From Candidatus Zixiibacteriota bacterium (lineage in GTDB: Bacteria > Zixibacteria > MSB-5A5 > CAIYYT01): a DNA stretch of 5,681 nucleotides. Below are positions 1 through 5,248 of this stretch, one piece after another. Each line of letters begins with the position of its first letter. Position 1 is the first letter of the stretch. A program made the translations under genes and the position numbers. The notes beneath the pieces are model-generated. The model was not told the origin of the DNA. It worked only from the letters and a program-made list of their open reading frames with translations, and made no database searches. The DNA lies in assembly GCA_026397575.1 (NCBI GenBank), contig JAPLUP010000140.1:1-5681 (forward strand). Direction: 5' to 3'.

Positions 1-312
1 TTTGCTTTCGCTCCAATACATCAGCGCCAGATTGTGAATGACGTCCTTGTTGGTAGGCGACAGTTGCAGCGCCTTCACAAAGTATATCTCGGCGTTCGCA
101 CTATCACCTACCTGCAACGACAACAGCGCCGCTGCCGTGAGCAGCTCACCGGAGCCGGGCACGCGGATGACGGCTTCCTTCAGGAGAGAAGCGGCTGTGT
201 CGAGACGGCCGGCATTGATCTCCTGTGACGCTTTGTTGATTATGGTCTGGATCTGGTCATCAGCATCAGCTCCCATCCGTGGAAGCGGCGATTTGGTCCG
301 GGCTTTTGTCAT
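1..312 (-). CDS. TPR-repeat protein, N-terminal 104 residues (runs off the left edge)
   Basis: An ATG at 312-310 opens a frame of 104 codons without a stop to base 1, so the C-terminal part lies outside the window. A GGAG Shine-Dalgarno (318-321) sits 5 nt before the ATG. After a basic N-terminus (MTKARTKSPL) there are two tandem 34-residue helical units, about residues 22-55 and 56-89. They have TPR-type spacing: small residues at the helix crossings, A-x-x-x-L-K-E-A in the first, A-x-x-Y-F-x-K-A-L-x-L-x-P in the second. A third begins near residue 90 (D-V-I-H-N-L-A-L-M-Y). TPR units mediate protein-protein contacts, so the partner or any catalytic domain is unknown. TPR proteins beside fliW/flgL are sometimes part of flagellin glycosyltransferases, but that is inference. 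It lies 81 nt after fliW on the same strand, without a visible terminator, so it probably shares the transcript. No signal peptide or membrane segment is seen. Confidence 0.8.
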   Translation of the reverse strand, partial: MTKARTKSPLPRMGADADDQIQTIINKASQEINAGRLDTAASLLKEAVIRVPGSGELLTAAALLSLQVGDSANAEIYFVKALQLSPTNKDVIHNLALMYWSESK

Positions 313-392
313 GCGCACTCCTATGCATGCCCGTGCATTACTCCATCACTTAGGGGTAGTGATCGGCTCGTAGCTGTGGTGAATCATCAGAC
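313..392 (-). promoter_or_regulatory. fliW-TPR gene spacer / leader
   Basis: This is the longest gene-free gap in the window. Read on the minus strand it holds a 16-codon ATG frame starting on the fliW stop (346-396), an ATGGAG (341-346), a short inverted repeat ATGCA-6 nt-TGCAT (323-338), and the GGAG ribosome-binding site at 318-321. The inverted repeat is only 5 bp, has no U tract, and is too weak to call a terminator. I see no convincing sigma-70, sigma-54 or sigma-28 promoter. The GGA triplets could bind CsrA, but GGA is also part of ordinary Shine-Dalgarno sequences, so this is speculative. Confidence 0.35.
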
Positions 393-396
393 TCAT
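346..396 (-). other. 16-codon mini-ORF overlapping the fliW stop (coding status doubtful)
   Basis: The ATG overlaps the fliW stop as ATGA and the frame reads MSLMIHHSYEPITTPK before TGA. The overlap is typical of coupled genes, and ribosomes ending fliW could restart here. The peptide resembles nothing I recognise and a 16-codon frame can easily arise by chance. It is listed because a similar ATGA mini-frame follows the transglycosylase gene (5207-5248). Confidence 0.12.
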
Positions 397-878
397 GGCG
401 TCAACTCCACAATTGCCACCGGATGCCGCTCCTTCAGTTTCTGAATGTGAGACAGTTGTTCAGTGATAGAGTGTTGAACGGAATATTCGCTGTTGGTAAG
501 CACCAACTGCTTGGCTGTTCTATTAGCTGCGTTTATCAAGATTGGCCCTTGCAGATTGGCCGCCATTTGCTCGATCTGCGGCGGGATCGTTACGATGGCG
601 AGAATTTCGACATCATGGGGATCGTCCACACCGATATCAGCGACCTCTTTGGCGTGCACTTCTACGCGATAGTCGGGGAAGAAGATAACCGGATTGACAA
701 CTACGAAAGCCAGACCAGGCGCATCGACGCACTGTAGCCAACGAAACGGCAGCGAGTCGACGTGGTCGATAATGACATACTGTTCCAGCTCCTCGAAGCC
801 AAGTATTCCCTTCGGAAACCTGATGATGTCATCGTCCGTAATTTCGATGGGCCCGAATTGACGTGTCTCCAGTAACAT
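393..878 (-). CDS. fliW: Flagellar assembly factor FliW (CsrA antagonist)
   Basis: FliW is a cytoplasmic protein that binds CsrA and stops it repressing flagellin mRNA. Free flagellin competes for FliW, which links flagellin synthesis to export (established in Bacillus subtilis). The 161-residue length is slightly above the usual 140-155. Family signatures are FPKGILGFEE (21-30), PFRWLQ (44-49), AFVVVNP (57-63), DYRVEV (69-74), a helix with NLQGPILIN (108-116), and AKQLVLTNSEYSVQHSI (122-138). The C-terminal segment after residue 140 is a short charged helix plus a hydrophobic end. The ATG at 876-878 is 6 nt after the flgL stop, and the purine-rich GAGGTGAGG that serves as its ribosome-binding site spans that stop, so translation is probably coupled to flgL. 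The partner gene csrA lies upstream in the same operon, separated by the small ORF and flgL. No key motif is missing. Confidence 0.96.
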   Translation of the reverse strand: MLLETRQFGPIEITDDDIIRFPKGILGFEELEQYVIIDHVDSLPFRWLQCVDAPGLAFVVVNPVIFFPDYRVEVHAKEVADIGVDDPHDVEILAIVTIPPQIEQMAANLQGPILINAANRTAKQLVLTNSEYSVQHSITEQLSHIQKLKERHPVAIVELTP

Positions 879-884
879 CTTACC

Positions 885-2810
885 TCACCTCAGAAAATTG
901 AGCAGTGATGGTTGTATGATTTTCGCCGCAGCATTGAGCGCCGATTGATAGGCATTCTCCGCCATCGCCAAATCAGTAATCAGCTTGGTTATGTCGGCGT
1001 CTTCCACATCGGAAAGCAGCTTGGTGTAGTTGACAGTGTAATCCTCCAACCGACTTAGCGTCGTCTCCATGCGGATGACTTTGGCTCCCGTTGACGCACG
1101 TTGGTTGAGCACAGTGTTCAATCCGGAATCGAGCGTGCCGATCAGATCGGATATCGAACTGCGGTCATTGTTGCGAAGCGACTCGACCAACAGCATCATA
1201 CTGCCAAGCACGTCGGTGGAGCCGAAAATTCCCAGGGCGCTGGCGGAGCGCGCGTTATCAGCATTGTTGACGATCAACGTCCGCGTCGGATCGTTGTTAA
1301 TTATCTGAATGCCGGTTTGATCGGCGTTGATCGATGCCGTTATCGCCAGTCCCGAGCCGTTAATCGCATTGAGCAAATCCTGCACCGTTGTGATACCGGC
1401 GGAAGTGTCGATCGTCACAGCGGCATCACCTTGGGCAATCCGAATTCCACCCGGCGGAATGCCGTTATTGTTGCGCAGTTGCGCCAGAGTCATGGCGGGC
1501 TGCAGTTGAGGCGACAGGCCTTTGCCAATCTGGTTGCTTGTGAATGTACCTAAGAGCCCTATATCTGCACCCGTGGTACTGCCGGGGCCGGACTCGGACA
1601 CTTCAAAGCTTGGTCCGGGATGAACATCCTGACCGTTCAGCACCGGATCAATGGCGCCGGTCAATCCGAGATTGGCGGCCATGAAATCATAGATGCTTGT
1701 TTCTTCGGTATATAGTCCCAACGGCACAGCGTTCGTATCGGTAATGTCGATTCCCGTGCCTCCCGGATTGATTGTTGCCGTGACATTGGCGACGCCGGCT
1801 GCAACCAACTGGGCGTTGATCGAAGCGATTGCATCACCTACTGTGACATCTCCGGTCAGATCGATGGTGACAAGGGTCGAGCCAGTCTGATTTCGAATTA
1901 CGAACTTGCCCGGCTGCATATCCACACCACTCCCGTGATTGAGACTGGTTAGCGAGGTGACGGCGCTGATGGTCGGGTTTTCGGTCGCCACCAAACGCAC
2001 GTTGTTGCCTTCCAGACCCAACGAGGCCGTAACGTTAGTAATACCGCCGGCATTCAACTGGAGGTTGATCGCCTGGATCACATCGCCGATGGTAGCAACC
2101 GCAGAGATATTGACAGTTACCGTATTGTTGAGATTGAGATCCTTCACGGTGAAGGTTCCCGGCGACAAATCCACTCCCTGGCCGTGATTTAGAGTCGTCA
2201 GTGGCGTGGCCGCGACAATTCCCGATTGGATATCCGCCGTCGCTCCGATCACGGCAAACGGCTTGGTCAGTAGATCTGAACCGATCGTGTTGATCTGCAC
2301 TTTGGCTTTGCTATCGATAGTATAATTGATCGCGCCGGAATCACCGCGGTAGACAACACCAACTGACGTCGACTCGAATGGCGGCGTGCGGGTTCGATAG
2401 CCGGAGAACAGGTAATTACCCTGAAGCTGTGAGTTGCCAGCCGCCAGAATCTGGTCCAGCAGCGATTGCACTTCATTGGCGCCGGCTTCGCGCGCGACGG
2501 CGTCGAAGGTGTCATTGGACATCTCCACGGCGGCACTATGCGCGCCACTAATTGCGGTGTTGATATCGTTTAGCGCCGAATCGACGGTGGAGAGCCACGT
2601 TTGACCGATCGCGATATTGCTCTTGTACTGCGCCAGATCGTTCAGACGCTCGCGGTAGGAAAGATCTTTGATCGTACCCACCGGATCGTCAGAGGCCTTG
2701 TTGATCCTCCGGTTAGTCGACATCTGGTTTTGCAGTACGTAGAACCGATTGATGTTTTGCGTCAGGTTATAGACAACCTGATTGGCAATCATCTCATTGG
2801 TAACTCTCAT
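885..2810 (-). CDS. flgL: Flagellar hook-filament junction protein FlgL (HAP3), expanded
   Basis: FlgL is the second adapter between hook and filament, exported by the flagellar type III system with FlgN as chaperone. The start MRVTNEMI is the classic FlgL N-terminus. The flagellin-like N-terminal coiled domain spans about residues 1-140, with INKASDDPVGTIKDL at 36-50 and the LQGNYLFSGYRT motif at 129-140. The C-terminal helical domain spans about 535-641 and ends SLLNFLR, close to the SLLDFL end common in the family. Salmonella FlgL is 317 residues and this one is 641. The extra length is a central insertion (about 190-530) with three flagellin-IN-like units (204-275, 287-358, 442-505) and A-x-x-L-G-x-x-G motifs at 378-385 and 523-530. 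These probably form surface domains around the junction (inference). A flagellin is the alternative, but the FlgL-type termini and the place beside flgK argue against it. The ATG lies 6 nt after the small-ORF stop with a weak AAGG ribosome-binding site, suggesting coupling. Confidence 0.95.
   Translation of the reverse strand: MRVTNEMIANQVVYNLTQNINRFYVLQNQMSTNRRINKASDDPVGTIKDLSYRERLNDLAQYKSNIAIGQTWLSTVDSALNDINTAISGAHSAAVEMSNDTFDAVAREAGANEVQSLLDQILAAGNSQLQGNYLFSGYRTRTPPFESTSVGVVYRGDSGAINYTIDSKAKVQINTIGSDLLTKPFAVIGATADIQSGIVAATPLTTLNHGQGVDLSPGTFTVKDLNLNNTVTVNISAVATIGDVIQAINLQLNAGGITNVTASLGLEGNNVRLVATENPTISAVTSLTSLNHGSGVDMQPGKFVIRNQTGSTLVTIDLTGDVTVGDAIASINAQLVAAGVANVTATINPGGTGIDITDTNAVPLGLYTEETSIYDFMAANLGLTGAIDPVLNGQDVHPGPSFEVSESGPGSTTGADIGLLGTFTSNQIGKGLSPQLQPAMTLAQLRNNNGIPPGGIRIAQGDAAVTIDTSAGITTVQDLLNAINGSGLAITASINADQTGIQIINNDPTRTLIVNNADNARSASALGIFGSTDVLGSMMLLVESLRNNDRSSISDLIGTLDSGLNTVLNQRASTGAKVIRMETTLSRLEDYTVNYTKLLSDVEDADITKLITDLAMAENAYQSALNAAAKIIQPSLLNFLR
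1296..1487 (-). repeat. Third flagellin-IN-like unit of FlgL (residues 442-505)
   Basis: This unit reads L-x-x-L-R-N-N-N-G-I-P-P-G-G-I-R-I, then T-V-Q-D-L-L-N-A-I-N and I-T-A-S-I-N-A-D-Q-T-G-I-Q-I-I-N. It has the same plan as the first two: a PG turn, beta strand, a T-x-x-D-x-x-x-x-I-N helix, then a V/I-T-A-S/T strand. It is separated from them by an 83-residue linker and is more diverged. It resembles the flagellin hook IN motif family. Confidence 0.65.
1737..1952 (-). repeat. Second flagellin-IN-like unit of FlgL (residues 287-358)
   Basis: It begins LTSLNHGSGVDMQPGKFVI and contains TVGDAIASINAQL and NVTATINPGGTGIDI. It aligns without large gaps to the unit at residues 204-275, offset by 83 residues. 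The DNA copies have diverged (for example the LNHG-encoding stretches near 1935 and 2186 differ at several bases), so the duplication is old. Confidence 0.75.
1986..2201 (-). repeat. First flagellin-IN-like unit of FlgL (residues 204-275)
   Basis: It begins LTTLNHGQGVDLSPGTFTV and contains TIGDVIQAINLQL and NVTASLGLEGNNVRLV. It pairs with the second unit in tandem. This motif type is known from flagellins, FliD and some FlgL proteins, where it builds outer domains. Confidence 0.75.
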
Positions 2811-2816
2811 ATTCCC

Positions 2817-2957
2817 TTACTCTTCGTAATAGACAAATCCCTGATCGGCTCCGATCGGCAAGCTCAGTTCGTCCTGTGCTTTATCCGGAGTGCCACCCTT
2901 TCCCGGTCGCACCAGGTCGATTTCTTTCTCGACCTGAATCTGTTTTTTATCGCTCAC
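2817..2957 (-). CDS. Unrecognised 46-residue small protein between csrA and flgL (GTG start)
   Basis: The GTG at 2955-2957 opens a 46-codon frame ending with TAA at 2817-2819. An AGGGA ribosome-binding site (2965-2969) lies 7 nt before the GTG, which is ideal spacing. A nearer ATG (2963-2965) gives only three codons, so GTG is the start. The protein begins MSDKKQIQVE, has a central glycine/proline stretch (R17-P18-G19-K20-G21-G22-T23-P24) and ends GFVYYEE. It has 10 acidic and 6 basic residues, no cysteine, no signal peptide and no membrane segment. The start is 10 nt after the csrA stop in another frame, so it is not a readthrough tail of CsrA. Its stop overlaps the flgL ribosome-binding region. 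Filling the csrA-flgL gap this exactly supports real coding. I do not recognise the family. It could be a coupling peptide, a CsrA or FliW partner, or a small flagellar accessory factor, all of which are inference. Confidence 0.65.
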   Translation of the reverse strand: MSDKKQIQVEKEIDLVRPGKGGTPDKAQDELSLPIGADQGFVYYEE

Positions 2958-2962
2958 AATCG

Positions 2963-2969
2963 CATCCCT
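2963..2969 (-). promoter_or_regulatory. AGGGATG: ribosome-binding site of the small ORF and possible CsrA site
   Basis: The minus-strand AGGGATG at the csrA stop matches the A-R-G-G-A-U-G core of the CsrA recognition consensus and also supplies the ribosome-binding site of the GTG-started small ORF. CsrA bound here would block that start. No stable hairpin with this GGA in its loop is obvious, so the site is a weak candidate. Confidence 0.3.
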
Positions 2970-3291
2970 ATGGCTTGCCTTCCGGCCTGATATTGCGCTT
3001 GTGCTTCTGATCCCGGTACTCCAACTCTGTCTTGGGCGTGCCGGGCTTCAGTTCGCTCTTGAACTTGTTCTTGAGCATGTTCACGACTGACATCAAGTCT
3101 TTCTTGCCCGCCTGAGCCGCTTTCCGGTTCTCGGCTTGGATGCGGACATACACCTCTTCGCGGTGGACTACCACTTTCAGAGGCGCGTCTATGCCAAGGC
3201 GAACCTGACGGCCGTAAATGCCCAGTACGGTGACCTTGATGTTGTCACCTATCGTGATTGATTCACCTAACTTCCGTGTTAGAATGAGCAA
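2968..3291 (-). CDS. csrA: Carbon storage / translational regulator CsrA with extended C-terminus
   Basis: CsrA is a homodimeric RNA-binding protein that binds GGA in hairpin loops, usually over ribosome-binding sites, to block translation. With FliW it controls flagellin synthesis. The N-terminal core is canonical: [16 protein letters not shown] (1-16) with L4 and R6, [14 protein letters not shown] (24-37), and [11 protein letters not shown] (41-51) with R44, matching RNA-contact residues of E. coli CsrA. I51-x-x-E54-N55 follows, the region reported to contact FliW in Bacillus. At 107 residues it is much longer than E. coli (61) or B. subtilis (74) CsrA. Residues 62-107 are a Lys/Arg-rich, probably partly helical tail (helix about 64-80, then a PG break and a basic end). 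The start is TTG (3289-3291), giving the exact family N-terminus, 5 nt after GGAGG and 18 nt after the flgK stop. The weak start and hairpin over the ribosome-binding site suggest autoregulation. Confidence 0.96.
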   Translation of the reverse strand: MLILTRKLGESITIGDNIKVTVLGIYGRQVRLGIDAPLKVVVHREEVYVRIQAENRKAAQAGKKDLMSVVNMLKNKFKSELKPGTPKTELEYRDQKHKRNIRPEGKP

Positions 3292-3292
3292 T

Positions 3293-3305
3293 CCACCCTC
3301 CGTGG
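3293..3305 (-). promoter_or_regulatory. Hairpin with GGAGG loop over the csrA Shine-Dalgarno (candidate CsrA autoregulatory site)
   Basis: On the minus strand the 13 nt CCAC-GGAGG-GTGG form a perfect 4-bp stem with a 5-nt loop holding the whole Shine-Dalgarno of csrA. It ends one base before the TTG start. ACGGA (3299-3303) matches the A-N-GGA core of CsrA sites, and a second GGA (3292-3294) touches the start codon. GGA in a short hairpin loop over a ribosome-binding site is the classic CsrA target layout. Binding is inferred. Confidence 0.5.
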
Positions 3306-3309
3306 TTGG

Positions 3310-4692
3310 TTATCTTGTCACGCCCATGCCGCTAATGATAGTCTCCAAAGCGGAGTCGATATAGGTTATCATGCGCGCCGACGCTTCATACGCCCGCTGA
3401 TACTTCATCATGTTAGTCATTTCCTCGTCAATCGATACTCCCTGCACCGATTGCTTGGCGTTGTCCATCTGTGTTGCCAGCAAGTTGTAATTGTCCTTGA
3501 GGTTCGACGCTTCTTGCGTCTTAATCCCCAAAGTCCCCACCAGACCAGCATAAAACTCGCTGATCGTCACCGAATTGTCTGATAGGACAGCACTGGATCT
3601 AAGCTCGCTGATCGCCTGGGCGTTTCGAGTATCTCCCGGCTCCCCCGAAAGAGACGCGGCTATCAAATTAGGATCATTTTCAATTTCCGTGTTCAGTGAA
3701 ATCGTCATCGCCGTCGTGTTGAACTGTGAAAAGAAGTTGATTCCCGTGGAACCGGTCGCGCCGACGCCGCCACGGTGGATCGTATTCACCTGCTCGACAA
3801 TGGTCTTGGCCAGCGTGTCAAGACCGTCCTGGTATTCCGGTAGCGACTTGTCACGCAATTGCTGGAGCGCATGCAGTTCGCCTCCGCTAAACTCGATATC
3901 GAAGTTTGTATTCTCCCAGACAGCCCGTGTGACAGTGGAATGTCCGCTCTGTTCGATCTTGGTAGCAATACCCAGGGAATCACTGCCGTCAACCAGAGCC
4001 ATCGAACCTAACAGCACGGTCAGAGACCCATTGGGCCGTTCGATCGTACGCACCTGCGTAAGCACGGAAAGATTGTCAACCAACAGGTCACGCTTGTCAC
4101 GCAGGTCATTTGCTTTGTCTCCGGCGAGTTCTGCACCGACGATCTGCTTGTTGATGGCCGCAATCTGACCTCCCAGTTGGTTTATCTGCTGCACGCGATT
4201 TGTAATCTCGGAATCGAGGCTCGCCTGCAGATCGTTAAGTTGCGTGGCATATTGTTTAAGCCCATTGACCAGCACTTTTGTCTTTTCGATGACCGTGCTA
4301 CGGGCAGTCGGATTAGTCGCCAGATTCTCCCAGGCGTTCCAAAAATCGGAAATCGACTGGGCGAGACCCGTGTCACTGGGTTCGTTGAAGAACGACTCGA
4401 TCTGCGACAGTGTCTTGTGCGTTGTTTCCCATTGAGTCTGATTGCTATTAGCACCACGATACTGCTCGGTCAAAAACAGATCGCGGATATGACGCACGCT
4501 GTCGGCAAGTACGCCCGTACCGACGCTCCCCTGAGGAGTGTCGGCCGGATAGCTGGCAACCAGACTGACTCGCTGTCGCGAATAGCCGGGCGTCGTTGAA
4601 TTGGCTATGTTGTGCGACGCCGTATTCATCGCCAACTGCTGCGCCATCAGCGCCCGCTTACCGATTTCCAATCCCGAGAACAGTCCCGGCAT
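3310..4692 (-). CDS. flgK: Flagellar hook-associated protein FlgK (HAP1)
   Basis: FlgK is the first hook-filament adapter, secreted by the flagellar type III apparatus with FlgN as chaperone. The protein is 460 residues from the ATG at 4690-4692. The flagellar rod/hook N-terminal domain begins MPGLFSGLEIGKRAL, with NTASHNIANSTTPGYSRQ at 23-40. The middle has DLRDKRDLLVDNLS (196-209) and GGELHALQQLRD (270-281). The C-terminal domain has GVSIDEEMTNMMKYQRAYEA (418-437) and ends in the TYIDSALETIISGM helix. Salmonella FlgK is 553 and Bacillus about 507, so it is somewhat short, mainly in the variable outer region. A TTG five codons upstream is in frame and would overlap flgN by 13 nt. I prefer the ATG because GGAGG (4701-4705) is 8 nt before it and the upstream codons overlay that ribosome-binding site. 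The start is 2 nt after the flgN stop, so translation is probably coupled. Confidence 0.97.
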   Translation of the reverse strand: MPGLFSGLEIGKRALMAQQLAMNTASHNIANSTTPGYSRQRVSLVASYPADTPQGSVGTGVLADSVRHIRDLFLTEQYRGANSNQTQWETTHKTLSQIESFFNEPSDTGLAQSISDFWNAWENLATNPTARSTVIEKTKVLVNGLKQYATQLNDLQASLDSEITNRVQQINQLGGQIAAINKQIVGAELAGDKANDLRDKRDLLVDNLSVLTQVRTIERPNGSLTVLLGSMALVDGSDSLGIATKIEQSGHSTVTRAVWENTNFDIEFSGGELHALQQLRDKSLPEYQDGLDTLAKTIVEQVNTIHRGGVGATGSTGINFFSQFNTTAMTISLNTEIENDPNLIAASLSGEPGDTRNAQAISELRSSAVLSDNSVTISEFYAGLVGTLGIKTQEASNLKDNYNLLATQMDNAKQSVQGVSIDEEMTNMMKYQRAYEASARMITYIDSALETIISGMGVTR

Positions 4693-4694
4693 TC

Positions 4695-5195
4695 CTATAT
4701 CCTCCAATCAACAACGGCTAAACGACCGTTGCCGACGCGCTTGTTTTTATCGGCAGCATATGTCGCTTCTTTTTCCCCCGCCGCGGATAGGTACGTCAAG
4801 GTGTTGTTGACGTATTCCATTGACTTCCGAATCAGGAAGTCGTTTCGGGACTTGATGGTCGAGATCTGGCCGTGGAGACCTGTCAGAGTTGCCTGAAGTG
4901 TCCGCAACTGGTTCAACTCCGGCTCGGCTACCAGTTTGGCCAACTCAGTCAGATTGATATCATTCGAGTCACGGTTCAACTCCTGCGACAAGGTTCGCAC
5001 CAGTTCGGTGCGGCGCTTTTCAGCCTGTGACGTCGTGAGAGCAAGTCGCTCTTGTTCTTGAGTGACTGTCGCCAGAAGCTCCATGTCATTTGCGACCAGT
5101 GCTTCCTGTTGACGATTCAACAGTTCAAGAAACGTTTCAAAAATGACGACCTCTTCTCCGATGAGTTTGATCAGTTGTAGTATCTTCTGTTCCAA
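4695..5195 (-). CDS. flgN: FlgN-type flagellar export chaperone
   Basis: FlgN is a cytoplasmic helical chaperone that binds the C-termini of FlgK and FlgL and brings them to the export gate. The 166-residue protein is almost entirely alpha-helical by composition: a long helix at about 1-35, an acidic/Gln-rich coiled-coil stretch at 40-75 (T-Q-E-Q-E-R-L-A-L), a mixed linker, and a third helix at about 93-136 containing the family-like SRNDFLIRKSMEYVNNTLTYL region (116-136). The end (141-166) is charged and probably unstructured. FlgN families are low in sequence identity, so size, helix pattern and the place just before flgK carry much of the call. The start is TTG (5193-5195), preceded at 5 nt by GAGGAG. 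The first ATG in frame is at residue 38, which would remove the first helix. Confidence 0.9.
   Translation of the reverse strand: MEQKILQLIKLIGEEVVIFETFLELLNRQQEALVANDMELLATVTQEQERLALTTSQAEKRRTELVRTLSQELNRDSNDINLTELAKLVAEPELNQLRTLQATLTGLHGQISTIKSRNDFLIRKSMEYVNNTLTYLSAAGEKEATYAADKNKRVGNGRLAVVDWRI
4701..4705 (-). promoter_or_regulatory. flgK ribosome-binding site inside the flgN end
   Basis: GGAGG lies in the last codons of flgN, 8 nt before the ATG at 4690-4692. It decides the flgK start against the in-frame TTG at 4705-4707, which would overlap the Shine-Dalgarno itself. The surrounding stretch has three GGA triplets, but none in an evident hairpin loop. Confidence 0.75.
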
Positions 5196-5206
5196 ACGAG
5201 CTCCTC

Positions 5207-5248
5207 TTAGTAACCTTTTCGGAACATCTCGCTAATTACTTCACTCAT
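5207..5248 (-). other. 13-codon mini-ORF between transglycosylase and flgN (coding status doubtful)
   Basis: An ATG overlapping the transglycosylase stop as ATGA opens a frame reading MSEVISEMFRKGY and stops with TAA directly before the GAGGAG ribosome-binding site of flgN. It almost fills the 49-nt gap, so ribosomes could run through it and restart at flgN. In many operons flgM (anti-sigma-28) sits at this place. The peptide is far too short to be FlgM and I see no FlgM homology. It may be chance. Confidence 0.15.

Noticed and set aside
323..338. Inverted repeat ATGCA-6 nt-TGCAT as a terminator between fliW and the TPR gene
   Set aside because: The stem is 5 bp, AT-containing, and lacks a U tract on the minus strand; it sits directly before a ribosome-binding site.
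360..367. GCCGATCA on the minus strand after fliW, resembling a sigma-28 -10 element (GCCGATAA)
   Set aside because: The 8 nt expected at the -35 position do not resemble TAAAGTTT, so a single element is not enough for a promoter call.
38..373. 111-codon plus-strand frame opposite the TPR gene start
   Set aside because: The minus-strand frame has TPR spacing and a ribosome-binding site; the plus-strand protein has no recognisable features.
2601..2990. 129-codon plus-strand frame opposite flgL, the small ORF and csrA
   Set aside because: It runs antisense across three well-supported or tightly spaced genes and shows no domain features.
3575..4168. 197-codon plus-strand frame antisense to flgK
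   Set aside because: It lies wholly inside flgK, has no recognisable domain or supporting context, and is a shadow of the coding strand's codon structure.
4690..4707. FlgK starting five codons earlier at a TTG (4705-4707), overlapping flgN by 13 nt
   Set aside because: The TTG overlaps the GGAGG that is ideally spaced for the ATG at 4690-4692, and the family N-terminus begins at that ATG.
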